Positions 17,182 through 25,829 are shown, counted from the stretch's first letter. The stretch: 64,000 nt of DNA from Accumulibacter sp. (GCA_024235715.1 JACKLW010000007.1:124001-188000); one strand, 5' to 3'. The notes: generated by a model from the sequence alone, not told the origin. Numbers and translations are program-made.

Positions 17182-18703
17182 GGAAAGTCTTTCGGGAAAA
17201 CACCTTGCGGGCGAGCAGCGGCGAAACGCGATAGCGGTCTTCGCCGTAGGTGGCGGCGAGATTGGCCAGTACGCGGCGGACCTGCTTGAGGCCGATGCGC
17301 TCGGCCCAGGCCAGCGGACCGAGCGGGTAGTTGGTACCCAGGCACATCGCCTGATCGACGGCGTGCGCGTCGCAGACCTGCTGGTAGACCGCATCGGCAG
17401 CCTCGTTGGCCAGCATGCAGACGCTGCGCATGACAGCCAGGCCGGGAACGTCGGCCAGCTTCGAGACGGCGAAGCCGGCAGACTGGAGCAGCGCGACGGC
17501 AGTCTCGATCGCCGCCGGGCTGCATTGCTCGGCAGCGGCAATTGCCAGGCGGCTGGCGCTGCCGTAGTCGAGTGCCAGGTCGACCAGGACGGTGTTGGAA
17601 ACGCCCTTGCGCGCAGCGCGCTCGCTGGCGGTGCGGCCATCGGTCAGGTAGAGCACGGCGCTGCCGGCTTCGGCAAAGCGGCCGTCCGGTGTCGTGCCGG
17701 CTGGCTGAAACGGCAGGCCGTGCGCTTGCAGCCGGCTGCGCAGGGACTCGGCCAGCGAACCCTCGGCAAAAATCAGCGGCGCCGACGACAGGGCGGCCTG
17801 CTTCGGCAGGGTGTTCGCCGGCGGTCGCGGTGTGTCGTCGTAGCGATAGAAGCCGCGCCCGCTCTTGCGGCCGAGAAAGCCGGCGGCGACCAGTTCCTGC
17901 TGGATCAGCGAGGGCGCGTAGCGAGGGTCGTTGAAGAACGCGCTCCACACCGATCTGCTGACCGCCAGGTTGACGTCGAGTCCGATCAGATCCATCAGCT
18001 CGAAAGGCCCCATGCGGAAGCCGCCGGCCTCGCGGAAGACGGCATCGAGCGTCGCGCAGTCGGCGGCGCCTTCGTTGAGCAGGCGCAGCGCTTCGCCGTA
18101 GTAGGGGCGGGCGACGCGATTGACGATGAAGCCCGGCGTCGAGCGCGCCATTACGGCCGTCTTTCCCCAGGCCTGCGCCGTGGCCTGCAGCGTGCCGGCG
18201 ACCTGCGCGTCGGTCGCCAGCCCGCTGACCACTTCGACCAGGACCATCAGTGGCGCCGGGTTGAAGAAGTGCAGTCCGGCCATTCGCTGCGGCGATTTCA
18301 GCACCGCGGCGACGGCCGTGATCGATAGCGAAGAGGTATTGCTGGCGAGCAGGCAATCCGGCGCGACCAGGCCTTCCAGGTCGCGAAACAGCGCCCGCTT
18401 GGCGCCCAGATCCTCGACGATGGCTTCGATCACCAGAGCGCTGTCGGCGAGTTCGTCGATAGTGCGCGCCAGCGACAGTCTGGCCCGTGCCGCTTGCGCG
18501 GTGGCTGCAGCGAGCTTCCCGCGGCTGACCAGTTGTTCGAAAGCTGCGCCGATGCCGGTGATCGCCTGCTCGGCGACAGCTGCATCGGCGTCGAAGAGGC
18601 GCACCCGATGGCCGGCAGCAGCGGCGACCTGCGCGATACCGGCGCCCATGGCACCGGCGCCAACGATGCCGACGATCCTGTCCTTGCTGAGGGCGGCGTT
18701 CAA
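17174..18703 (-). CDS. paaH: 3-hydroxyadipyl-CoA dehydrogenase PaaH
   Basis: 509 residues. The N-terminal Rossmann domain has GAGAMG (15-20), then SNTSSLSITAVA and HFFNPAPLMVLVEVV, typical of 3-hydroxyacyl-CoA dehydrogenases. Two C-terminal 3HCDH domains follow (GFIVNRVARPYYGEALRLL and a second around 400-490 with GLAVMRSVCMLANEAADAV). The duplicated C-terminal domain and the ~500-residue length are characteristic of PaaH rather than single-domain dehydrogenases. It oxidises 3-hydroxyadipyl-CoA with NAD. It lies 5 nt after the paaG stop and overlaps paaI by 8 nt. Confidence 0.93.
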   Translation of the reverse strand: MNAALSKDRIVGIVGAGAMGAGIAQVAAAAGHRVRLFDADAAVAEQAITGIGAAFEQLVSRGKLAAATAQAARARLSLARTIDELADSALVIEAIVEDLGAKRALFRDLEGLVAPDCLLASNTSSLSITAVAAVLKSPQRMAGLHFFNPAPLMVLVEVVSGLATDAQVAGTLQATAQAWGKTAVMARSTPGFIVNRVARPYYGEALRLLNEGAADCATLDAVFREAGGFRMGPFELMDLIGLDVNLAVSRSVWSAFFNDPRYAPSLIQQELVAAGFLGRKSGRGFYRYDDTPRPPANTLPKQAALSSAPLIFAEGSLAESLRSRLQAHGLPFQPAGTTPDGRFAEAGSAVLYLTDGRTASERAARKGVSNTVLVDLALDYGSASRLAIAAAEQCSPAAIETAVALLQSAGFAVSKLADVPGLAVMRSVCMLANEAADAVYQQVCDAHAVDQAMCLGTNYPLGPLAWAERIGLKQVRRVLANLAATYGEDRYRVSPLLARKVFSRKTFHA

Positions 18704-18708
18704 TTTTG

Positions 18709-19500
18709 CTAGCGATCCGTGAAGGTCGGCGTTCGCCTGCCGATGAAGGCGGCGACACCTTCACGGTAGTCGTCGCTGCGGCCGAGTTCGCGCATGATGT
18801 CGCGCTCCAGGTCGAGCTGCGTTTCGAGCGGATTGTTGACCCCGGCACGCATCACCTGGCGGGTGCGGACCAGCGCCCGGGTCGGCGCGCTGGCGAGTTG
18901 CCTGGCGATTCGGTCGATCGTTGGCGCCAGTTCGGCGTCGTCGACGCAATCCCAGATCAGGCCCCAGGCGGCGGCTTTCTCGGCCGGCAGCTTTTCGGCC
19001 AGCATCGCCAGTCCGATGGCACGCGCCATGCCGACGCGTTGTGGCAGGAACCAGCTGCCGCCGGTATCGGGAATCAGCCCGATCTTGCTGAAGGCCTGCA
19101 GAAAACTCGCCGAGCGTGCGGCAACGACGATGTCGCAGGCCAGCACCAGGCTGGCGCCGGCACCGGCGGCAATGCCGTTCACCCCGCAGATCGTCGGCAT
19201 GCGCAGGTGCTGCAGGCGCAGGACCAGCGGCTTGTAGTTCTTCTCGATCGTTGCTGCCAGGTCGGGCGGCTCGTCGCTGCCCGCCACTGCGCGATCGTTG
19301 AGATCCTGGCCGGCACAGAACGCGCGTCCGGCGCCGCTGAGTACCAGAACGCGGGCGCTGAGGTCGGCGTCGAGCGCGTCCATTGCCTGCCGGATCTCGG
19401 CATGCATCACCTCGGTGAAACTGTTCAGGCGATCGGGACGATTGAGCGTCAGGCGTGCGATGCCGTCGTCGACGGCGCAAGTGATGGCAGTGAAGCTCAT
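18709..19500 (-). CDS. paaG: Ring-1,2-epoxyphenylacetyl-CoA isomerase PaaG (crotonase family)
   Basis: 263 residues, matching the usual 262. Crotonase motifs are in place: TLNRPDRLNSFTEVMHAEI, GAGRAFCAGQDLNDR and GVNGIAAGAGASLVLACDI for the oxyanion hole, then SKIGLIPDTGGSWFLP, whose Asp belongs to the isomerase active site. PaaG converts the epoxide to the seven-membered oxepin-CoA and later isomerises a double bond. The ATG at 19500 begins MSFTAITCAV; the open frame extends upstream into paaN but without a plausible start. It lies 10 nt after the paaN stop and 5 nt before paaH, so all are one transcript. Confidence 0.93.
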   Translation of the reverse strand: MSFTAITCAVDDGIARLTLNRPDRLNSFTEVMHAEIRQAMDALDADLSARVLVLSGAGRAFCAGQDLNDRAVAGSDEPPDLAATIEKNYKPLVLRLQHLRMPTICGVNGIAAGAGASLVLACDIVVAARSASFLQAFSKIGLIPDTGGSWFLPQRVGMARAIGLAMLAEKLPAEKAAAWGLIWDCVDDAELAPTIDRIARQLASAPTRALVRTRQVMRAGVNNPLETQLDLERDIMRELGRSDDYREGVAAFIGRRTPTFTDR

Positions 19501-19510
19501 TGGGCGGTTC

Positions 19511-21175
19511 TCAGAGATGGCGGCGGCGCTGTACGACGCGGAAGCGGTTGGCGACAAAGGCGGAATCGGCATATGAAGCGTTGGCGGCCGGGTTGCCACC
19601 CGTGCCATGATAATCGGAGAAAGCCGTCGATTGGTTGACGAAGACGGCTCCGGTCAGGTTGATCGACAGCGCGACCTTCGACCGCCAGGTCGCTTCGCTC
19701 ATGGCCTCGATGACTTCGGCCGAGGTCGAGTATACCGCGGCGGTCAGTGCGCCGTGCTCGCTGACGACGCGCTCGGAGAGGGCGATGGCGGCAGCGGTAT
19801 CGGCGACCCGGACCAGGAAGCTGATCGGCCCGAAGCATTCCTGGGTCCATGGTGGCTCGTCGGCTGCGCAGGCGATCAGCACCGGTGAGCGCACGCGTGC
19901 CTCGGGAAACTCGGGGTGGTCGATCGCTTTGGTGCCGAGAACGACCTTGCCCAGCGAGCCGCTGCTCGCCGTTTCGATGCGCCGCAGTGTGTCTTCGGAC
20001 TGCACCGCGCCGAGTACCGCAAGCGCGACTTCCGGCTTGCCGAGGAGCGCGTCGATGGCGCCGGCGAGGTCGCTGGCCAGATCGTCGAAAGTCTTGTGGC
20101 CAAGGTCGGTTTCGATACCGGCAGCCGGTACGAAGAGCGCTTGCGAGGTGGTGCACATCTGCCCCGAGTAGAGCGAAAGCGTGAACGCCAGGTTGCGCAG
20201 CATTGCCTTGTAGGCATCGGTGGAGTCGATGACGATGTTGTTGACGCCGGCGAGTTCGGCATAGACCTGAGCCTGGCGACAGTGGTCGATCAGCCAGTTG
20301 CCGAAGGCATTGCTGCCGGTGAAATCGATGGACCGGATTGCCCGGTGTTGCGCCAGTTCGCGCGTTGCCTGGTCTTCTTTGAACGCCGCCAGGCTGACCA
20401 GGTTGGCGTCGATACCGTTCTCGGCCAGCACTTCGCGGATGATGCGCACGCTGATCGCTACCGGCAGTATGGCGTTGGGGTGCGGCTTGACGATCACCGG
20501 GTTGCCGGTGGCCAGCGCGGCGAACAGGCCGGGGTAGGTGTTCCAGGTCGGAAAGGTGCCGCAGCCGATGACCAGCGCGACGCCGCGGCCGACGATCTCG
20601 AATTGCTTGTGCATGCGCAGGGGCGGGTTCTTGCCCTGCGGTTTTTCCCAGATTGCTTCCGCCGGTACGAAACTCTGTTCGCGCCAGGCGTAGGCGACGG
20701 CTTCGAGGGCGCGATCCTGCGCGTGCGGCGCGCCGGCCTGGAAAGCCATCATCCAGCCCTGGCCGGTAGTCATCATCACCGCGTGCGCCAGTTCGAAGCT
20801 GTGCTTGTTCAGCCGTTCGAGGATTTCCAGGCAGATGCCGGTGCGTCCTTCGGCGCCGATATTCCGCCAGCCGCGCATGGCCTCGAGGCCGGCGTCGATC
20901 AGCGCCTGCGCATTGCACACCGGGTAGCTGACGCCGAGGGCCAAGCCGTAGGGCGACGTCTCGCTGCTCGTCCACGCGACCTGGCCGGGCTGGTCGAGCG
21001 CGAATTGCCGTCCGAGACAGCGCTCGAAGGCGCGCTTGCCGTCTTCCATCGCGCTCTCGCCATAGATCCCGGGGCTTGGCGTCTCGGCGTACGCCGCCCA
21101 GTAGCCGCGCTCGTGAATGGCGTTGACGGCGGCGTCGAGGGTGGCGCGGTGCTTGTCGAAAAGGGCGTGCGGCAT
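19511..21175 (-). CDS. paaN: Phenylacetic acid degradation aldehyde dehydrogenase PaaN
   Basis: 554 residues, an aldehyde-dehydrogenase-fold protein of the PaaN type found in several beta- and gammaproteobacteria. The catalytic Cys341 is in YSGQMCTTSQ, the general-base Glu307 in YAELAGVNN, and IDFTGSNAFG and PWTQECFGP follow the ALDH pattern. It lacks the C-terminal MaoC-like hydratase domain of E. coli PaaZ. It can therefore oxidise the semialdehyde produced by ring cleavage, but another enzyme must hydrolyse oxepin-CoA. The start (ATG ending at 21175) has a strong GGAGGAT ribosome binding site. It is the first gene of the minus-strand operon, divergent from the di-iron gene. Confidence 0.9.
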   Translation of the reverse strand: MPHALFDKHRATLDAAVNAIHERGYWAAYAETPSPGIYGESAMEDGKRAFERCLGRQFALDQPGQVAWTSSETSPYGLALGVSYPVCNAQALIDAGLEAMRGWRNIGAEGRTGICLEILERLNKHSFELAHAVMMTTGQGWMMAFQAGAPHAQDRALEAVAYAWREQSFVPAEAIWEKPQGKNPPLRMHKQFEIVGRGVALVIGCGTFPTWNTYPGLFAALATGNPVIVKPHPNAILPVAISVRIIREVLAENGIDANLVSLAAFKEDQATRELAQHRAIRSIDFTGSNAFGNWLIDHCRQAQVYAELAGVNNIVIDSTDAYKAMLRNLAFTLSLYSGQMCTTSQALFVPAAGIETDLGHKTFDDLASDLAGAIDALLGKPEVALAVLGAVQSEDTLRRIETASSGSLGKVVLGTKAIDHPEFPEARVRSPVLIACAADEPPWTQECFGPISFLVRVADTAAAIALSERVVSEHGALTAAVYSTSAEVIEAMSEATWRSKVALSINLTGAVFVNQSTAFSDYHGTGGNPAANASYADSAFVANRFRVVQRRRHL

Positions 21176-21204
21176 GGCATCCTCCGGTAAGGGTGGTGGC
21201 GACC

Positions 21205-21266
21205 TTGAGACTGGGTGCGTCCAGAGACAAGTCCTAAACGGTACAAACTATGCGCCATTCTGTCAA
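21205..21266 (-). promoter_or_regulatory. paaN leader: TTGACA box and two-part motif shared with the AraC-type gene
   Basis: On the minus strand a perfect TTGACA (21266-21261) is followed after 17 nt by TACCGT, a weak -10. Then come GTACCGTTTAG (21244-21234, overlapping that -10) and GCACCCAGTCTCAA (21218-21205). The two latter elements recur in the same order upstream of the AraC-type gene at 28815. Confidence 0.45.
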
Positions 21267-21376
21267 TCTGCGTATCATTAAGGCGCGCGGCGAATAATGC
21301 GAGAGTGCTCGCGCGACGACTCGTCAGGGCCGGTAAAGGTAGATACAAAGCCATGCTGGAGCGTTAATTTAACAGT

Positions 21377-21410
21377 CTGCCGAACAGCATGCAGGGATGC
21401 CGTTCGGCAG
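21377..21410. promoter_or_regulatory. 9-bp inverted repeat with extended inner stem in the paaN/di-iron divergent region
   Basis: CTGCCGAAC (21377-21385) and GTTCGGCAG (21402-21410) are perfect inverted copies. Inside them GCAT (21387-21390) pairs with ATGC (21397-21400), giving 13 paired bases with one mismatch. A small palindrome GTTAATTTAAC sits just before it (21363-21373). The position, about 58 nt upstream of the likely -35 of the di-iron gene, suits an operator, for example for the PaaX-like repressor encoded downstream; this assignment is inference. Confidence 0.45.
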
Positions 21411-21467
21411 CAGGGGTGGCGAACGCGATGACCCTGCAGACTGCGACGCGAGCCGATACGAGTCTGC

Positions 21468-21497
21468 TTGACAGGCAACGACAAGACGTAACATGAT
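21468..21497 (+). promoter_or_regulatory. Likely sigma70 promoter of the di-iron operon
   Basis: TTGACA (21468-21473), 18-nt spacer, CATGAT (21492-21497). This would give a leader of about 50 nt before the ATG at 21556. Confidence 0.45.
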
Positions 21498-21555
21498 GAT
21501 CGAGCCGGAGTCGGATCCGGTCGGCATCCGAACATACCCGCCAGGGGAGATCCGC

Positions 21556-22584
21556 ATGAGCACAGACAAGCAACGCTTTGCCGAGACGATGGCCATGCCG
21601 CCATCGACCGAGCAACCCAACATCTACCCGCTGTCGTGGGAAGCGAACACCAGGAAGATGGAGGAGGTGTGGGCTGCAGCACAGCGCGACTACTGGGATC
21701 CGGCCAAACTGCCGTGGGACACTTTCGATCCCGACAGCTACAGCTGGGAAGAGCGTGAGGCCATCGCCTACTGGTGGACGCTGCTGTCGGTATTCGATGC
21801 CTCGGCGCCGCCGGTATTCGCCGCGGCGATGATCAAGACCTACGAAGCGCATGAAGAGGCGCCGGTACGCAACTGCTTCTTTTCGGTGACTCGCGACGAG
21901 CACAACCACGAGACGATGTGCGGCATGGCCATCACCCGCCTGCTCGACCATCCCGATCCGCTCGGCTACACGCCGAAGAGCGATCTCGGCCGGCGCCTGC
22001 AAAAGAACGCGGCGTGGCTGTATTTCAACGGTGGGCGCTACTGGGAGGGCTACAAGAAGGCCGTGCCGCGCTATTCGCTGGCAGTCCTCTTCAGTTCCTT
22101 CCTGATGGGCGAGATTGCCGCGGCGACGATCTTCAAGCAGATGTACGAGAACTGCCGCGAGGCGGTCTTCCGGGAAGGTTTCCGCAACATCGGTCGCGAT
22201 GAAGGCCGGCACATGGCGATCTGCATGGCCTTGATGCAACGCGACTACCCGCGCCTGGGGGAAGACGACAAGCGGACCGTGACCCGGCAGATTCGTGCCG
22301 GCTATCTGTTCCTTTCTGCGGTGCTGTTCGAGCCACCGATGGATTTCTGGGATCTGCCCGCCGACTTCATCGCCAATCAGCGCGAAGGCGAGGAGGTCTG
22401 CCGGCAGGCGGGTTTTGGCGTGCCCGGCTACGAGATGAAACTGCAGAACTGGAAGAAGGCGATGCTCAATCTCAAGGGCGTGCTCGACCAGTACGCTATC
22501 GAATTCCCGGCGATCCCCGAAGTCGGCATTACCGGGCGCGAGATCAGCGACGTCGAAATGGACGATATCATTCCGGTATTCTGA
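21556..22584 (+). CDS. Ferritin-like di-iron oxygenase of unknown substrate
   Basis: 342 residues. Two ExxH motifs mark a carboxylate-bridged di-iron site: RDEHNH (Glu115, His118) and RDEGRH (Glu216, His219). Glu186 (MGEIAAA) and Asp81 or Glu97 are candidates for the remaining ligands, at spacings like those of R2-type and other ferritin-fold oxygenases. The sequence does not look like PaaA, PaaC or BoxB as I know them. The gene is followed 105 nt later by a ferredoxin-type reductase, which supports an electron-fed oxygenase. Its place between the paa operon and the PaaX-like regulator suggests a role in aromatic acyl-CoA or phenylacetate metabolism. ATG 21556 is preferred over 21493 because of GGGGAGA at 21545-21550. 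Exact reaction unknown. Confidence 0.75.
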   Translation: MSTDKQRFAETMAMPPSTEQPNIYPLSWEANTRKMEEVWAAAQRDYWDPAKLPWDTFDPDSYSWEEREAIAYWWTLLSVFDASAPPVFAAAMIKTYEAHEEAPVRNCFFSVTRDEHNHETMCGMAITRLLDHPDPLGYTPKSDLGRRLQKNAAWLYFNGGRYWEGYKKAVPRYSLAVLFSSFLMGEIAAATIFKQMYENCREAVFREGFRNIGRDEGRHMAICMALMQRDYPRLGEDDKRTVTRQIRAGYLFLSAVLFEPPMDFWDLPADFIANQREGEEVCRQAGFGVPGYEMKLQNWKKAMLNLKGVLDQYAIEFPAIPEVGITGREISDVEMDDIIPVF

Positions 22585-22689
22585 ACGCTCGGAACACGCG
22601 AAACGCCGACAGTGGCCAGCGAGGGTGCCCGCCTTCGGCGGCGCCGCACAGCGTTGCAATAGTCCGGTGAACGCACTCTGGAGACCACC

Positions 22690-23760
22690 ATGACCAGCAC
22701 CATGACCAGCCAGATCGTCCTGCACCCGTCAGGCAAGCGGATTGACTGTGCGCTTGGCGACACGGTGCTCGCCGCCCTCGAAGCCGCCGGTTACGCCTTG
22801 CCGAACAATTGTCGCGCCGGCGCCTGCGGCGAATGCAAGGTACGTGTCCGCTCGGGTGACTTCGACCAGGGGATGGTGCTCGACATGGCGCTTTCGCCTG
22901 AGGATCGCCTTGAAGGCTATGGCCTGATGTGCATGGCAAAGCCGCTCTCCGAAGAACTGGTCATCGAATGGGGCAGCGAAGACGATGCCCGGCCGAAATT
23001 TTTTCCGCCGAGCCAGAACATGCTCTTCGTGGTGGTCAGCAAGAGTTTCTGCGCAACCCGGGTTGTCGAGCTGCGCCTGCGCCCGGTGGGTGCGCTCCTG
23101 CGCTACTGGCCCGGCCAGTACATCACGCTTGGCGATGATGGCGCGGGCGTTCCCTACCGTGCCTATTCGATGGCCAACGCGCCGCGACCCGACGGCGAGA
23201 TCGTCCTGCAGGTGGCGCGCTCGGACGACGGCGGCACCAGTGCCTGGGTGTACGACACCCTGGCGGCCGGCGACCGGGTGAAGATCAATGGCGCGTACGG
23301 CACCTTCGTCGGCGATCCGACGGTCGACACGCCGGTGCTTTGCCTGGCAGCGGGGACCGGCGTGGCGCCGGTTCTGGCGCTCGCCGAGGCGGCGTTGCGC
23401 CGGGGTTTCCGGCGACCGGTGAGCTTTCTCGTCTCGGCGCGCAGCGCCGACGAAGTCTACGCCGGTGGCATGCTCTCGTGGTGGCATGCCAAATACCGCA
23501 ACTTCAACTATCAGGTGACGCTGACGCGTGAGGAGCGGGCCGGCTATCTGCACGGTCGCGTCGACGCGATCCTGCCGCTGCTCCTGCCGGATCTTTCCGG
23601 TCACTCCGTTTTCGCTGCCGGCAGCCCGGAATTCGTCGATGCCTGCGTGAGCACGGTCAGAAAGCTCGGCGCGCAGGACGCGCTGATCCACAGTGAGGGC
23701 TTCTTTCCTCAGCACGGCACCGACGAAGACGCCGCGGTTGCTTCCCCGCTCAAGCGCTGA
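22690..23760 (+). CDS. 2Fe-2S ferredoxin/FAD/NAD(P) oxidoreductase (oxygenase reductase component)
   Basis: 356 residues in the order ferredoxin, FAD, NAD(P). The plant-type 2Fe-2S cluster ligands are Cys41, Cys46 and Cys49 (NNCRAGACGEC) and Cys81 (GLMCMAKP). The flavin-binding RAYSMANAP and nucleotide-binding AAGTGVAPVLALAE segments follow, and the C-terminus has FAAGSPEFVDAC. This order matches MmoC/XylZ/TmoF-type reductases and is the reverse of PaaE, whose ferredoxin domain is C-terminal. It should transfer electrons from NAD(P)H to the upstream di-iron protein. ATG 22690 has GGAG eight nt upstream; a second in-frame ATG at 22702 is possible. Confidence 0.88.
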   Translation: MTSTMTSQIVLHPSGKRIDCALGDTVLAALEAAGYALPNNCRAGACGECKVRVRSGDFDQGMVLDMALSPEDRLEGYGLMCMAKPLSEELVIEWGSEDDARPKFFPPSQNMLFVVVSKSFCATRVVELRLRPVGALLRYWPGQYITLGDDGAGVPYRAYSMANAPRPDGEIVLQVARSDDGGTSAWVYDTLAAGDRVKINGAYGTFVGDPTVDTPVLCLAAGTGVAPVLALAEAALRRGFRRPVSFLVSARSADEVYAGGMLSWWHAKYRNFNYQVTLTREERAGYLHGRVDAILPLLLPDLSGHSVFAAGSPEFVDACVSTVRKLGAQDALIHSEGFFPQHGTDEDAAVASPLKR

Positions 23761-23768
23761 GCAATCGC

Positions 23769-24797
23769 GTGCCGCGAATTCTCGAGTCCCGGGCTGCCAA
23801 TGGTGCGATCGCGCGCCGTCTGGATCAGGCACGAGAGAGCAGTGGCGCGTCGCCTGACCTGCCGGTCGCTGCACGCATCGCGCTGTGCAGCGGGCAGAAG
23901 CGGGTGCATGCCGGTTCGCTGATCGTTTCGCTTTTCGGCGACCTGGTCGTGCCGCGCGGTGGTCGCATCTGGCTGGGCAGCCTGATCCGCCTGCTCGAAC
24001 CGCTCGGTTTGAGCGAACGCCTGATCCGGACAACGGTCTTTCGCCTGGTCAGGGAGCAGTGGTTGCGTTCCGAAGCGCTCGGCCGACGCAGCGATTACCT
24101 GCTGACGTCAAGCGGTCAGCGCCGTTGTGCAGAGGCGGCCAAACGCATCTACGCCGCGCACGCCCCGGACTGGGACCGACGCTGGCGACTGGTTCTGGCG
24201 GTCGGTCCGCTGGCGGCGAAGGAGCGCGACGCCCTGCGGCGGGCACTCTTCTGGCGGGGTTTCGGGGCACTGGGTGCGGAGTGCTTCGTTCATCCGGGCG
24301 CGGACCTCACGGCCGCTTTCGACGCCCTGGTGGCCGACGGTCTCGGCCACCTGCTGCCTGCCCTGATGCCGCTGCTGGCCGCCGACGCCAGTCTGGCGGG
24401 CAGCGCCAGCCATGCCGACCTCGTTTCCCGCGCCTGGGATCTCAGCGAACTGGCGTGCTCATACGCCGATTTCATCGCCGCCTACACGCCGGTCCTGCTG
24501 CAGTTGCGTGTCGATCAGCGGGCGCCGGTCGATGACGAACAGGCCTTCCTGACGCGCCTGCTGTTGATCCACGACTACCGCCGCCTCCTGCTGCGCGATC
24601 CGCAGTTGCCCGAAGTGCTGCTGCCCAGCGCCTGGTCCGGCGAGGGCGCGCGGGCCCTGTGCAGGGAACTCTACCGCCGCCTGCTGGCGCCCTCCGAGCG
24701 CCACCTGGACCATTTCCTGTCGACGGCGGACGGCAATTGCCCTCCGCGGCAACTGTTCGTCGAGCGTCGTTTCGCCGCAGACGATCCGCTCACCTGA
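23769..24797 (+). CDS. paaX: PaaX-type transcriptional repressor
   Basis: 342 residues, somewhat longer than typical PaaX (about 300). Family features start at residue 45: HAGSLIVSLFGDLVVPRGG, IWLGSLIRLLEPLGLSERL and RTTVFRLVREQWL form the winged-helix DNA-binding region. The conserved ARAWDL-like VSRAWDLSELA and the C-terminal LLIHDYRRLLLRDPQLPEVLLP complete the pattern. PaaX represses phenylacetate genes and responds to phenylacetyl-CoA. It starts with GTG 9 nt after the reductase stop, so it is probably co-transcribed. The first 44 residues are not conserved, and the true start may be internal. Its likely target is the divergent paaN/di-iron region. Confidence 0.88.
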   Translation: MPRILESRAANGAIARRLDQARESSGASPDLPVAARIALCSGQKRVHAGSLIVSLFGDLVVPRGGRIWLGSLIRLLEPLGLSERLIRTTVFRLVREQWLRSEALGRRSDYLLTSSGQRRCAEAAKRIYAAHAPDWDRRWRLVLAVGPLAAKERDALRRALFWRGFGALGAECFVHPGADLTAAFDALVADGLGHLLPALMPLLAADASLAGSASHADLVSRAWDLSELACSYADFIAAYTPVLLQLRVDQRAPVDDEQAFLTRLLLIHDYRRLLLRDPQLPEVLLPSAWSGEGARALCRELYRRLLAPSERHLDHFLSTADGNCPPRQLFVERRFAADDPLT

Positions 24798-24810
24798 GGG
24801 CGCGCCGCTG

Positions 24811-25470
24811 TCAGGGGCTGTGCGGTGCGCCACTCTCCCGCTCCTGCTCGCCGGCCTGCGCCTGCCTGCGCAATTCGATCAGCGGTTGCACCCCCGGCAT
24901 GTCGAAGCGTTTTCGGTCCGGCTCGACGGCAGCCAGCGCCTCGGTTTCGACCAGCGTCGCCAGCGAACGCCGGGTGAGTTCCTGATAGGTCAGCGTGCCG
25001 TCGATCTTCCAGGCCATTTCCTGTTCGCTGAGCAGGCGCATGACCTTGGCCGGAACGCCGCCGACCAGCGAGCGTGCCGGTACCTCCATTCCGGCGCGGA
25101 CGAAGGCGCAGGCGGCAACGATCGACGACTCGCCGATGACCGCGTTGTCCATGATCACAGCATTCATGCCAACCAGCGCGTTGCGGCCGATGCGGCAGCC
25201 GTGCAGCACTGCGCCGTGGCCGATATGGCCGTCCTGCTCGATGACCGTGTCCGTCCCGGGAAAACCGTGCATGACGCAGGTGTCCTGCACATTGACGCCC
25301 TCTTCGAGGATCAGGCGGCCGAAGTCACCGCGCAGGCTGGCGCAGGGACCAACGTAACAGCCCGGTCCGACGATCACGTCGCCGATCAGGACGGCTGCGG
25401 GATGCACATAGGCACTCGGATCGATGACCGGAACGATGCCGTCGATGGCGAAAACACGCGGGCGGTTCAT
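24811..25470 (-). CDS. paaY: PaaY, gamma-carbonic-anhydrase-like hexapeptide thioesterase
   Basis: 219 residues with a left-handed beta-helix of hexapeptide repeats (about 20-140) and the metal-site pattern [18 protein letters not shown]. This places it with PaaY/CaiE and gamma-carbonic anhydrases. PaaY is a thioesterase removing inhibitory ring-hydroxylated CoA thioesters in the phenylacetate pathway. A helical C-terminal part ([19 protein letters not shown]) is characteristic of PaaY; the last 30 residues are extra. ATG (ending 25470) has AGGAGT nearby, while the frame open to 25545 lacks one. It is convergent with the PaaX-like gene, 13 nt between stops; in E. coli paaX and paaY are collinear. 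Confidence 0.88.
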   Translation of the reverse strand: MNRPRVFAIDGIVPVIDPSAYVHPAAVLIGDVIVGPGCYVGPCASLRGDFGRLILEEGVNVQDTCVMHGFPGTDTVIEQDGHIGHGAVLHGCRIGRNALVGMNAVIMDNAVIGESSIVAACAFVRAGMEVPARSLVGGVPAKVMRLLSEQEMAWKIDGTLTYQELTRRSLATLVETEALAAVEPDRKRFDMPGVQPLIELRRQAQAGEQERESGAPHSP

Positions 25471-25829
25471 GCGGCTACTCCTGTAGGAGGTCCTGCGCCG
25501 TGGGCGAAGCCTGTGGCGCAAGGCCGATTCTGCGACGCTGACCATTCTAGTCCGCTGCCGGCGCCGCCGCGACGATGCCGCGCCCGAAAAAGCGACGCAA
25601 GGTCAGTCCCGGTCATTAATGTGAAAGTCGCGGGCCGCCTGATGCCCGCCTTTACTCGCCGTGGCAGCGTAGCCGGGCGGGTCGCCGAGAGCGTAAGGAT
25701 CATGCAGCTGCGACGACTCAGTTCCCGTAGGCCGGAAGGCCGCATGCCAATACCCTTCATGAATCTCGTCGCCCACCACTTGCCGGTTCCCTGGCACCTC
25801 ACCGCTCCGATGCGCATCGACGAGGCGGC
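25471..25829. other. Intergenic region between divergent paaY and glycosyltransferase genes
   Basis: 359 nt without a supported gene. It contains a 15-nt sequence, TAATGTGAAAGTCGC (25617-25631), that also occurs at 13129-13143. Open frames on both strands between 25600 and 25830 have no recognisable motifs. Promoters for both flanking genes should lie here, but I see no clear -35/-10 pair. Confidence 0.4.

Noticed and set aside
21556-22584. Identification of the di-iron gene as paaA
   Set aside because: The sequence around the metal ligands and the N-terminus do not match PaaA, and no paaB, paaC or paaD follows.
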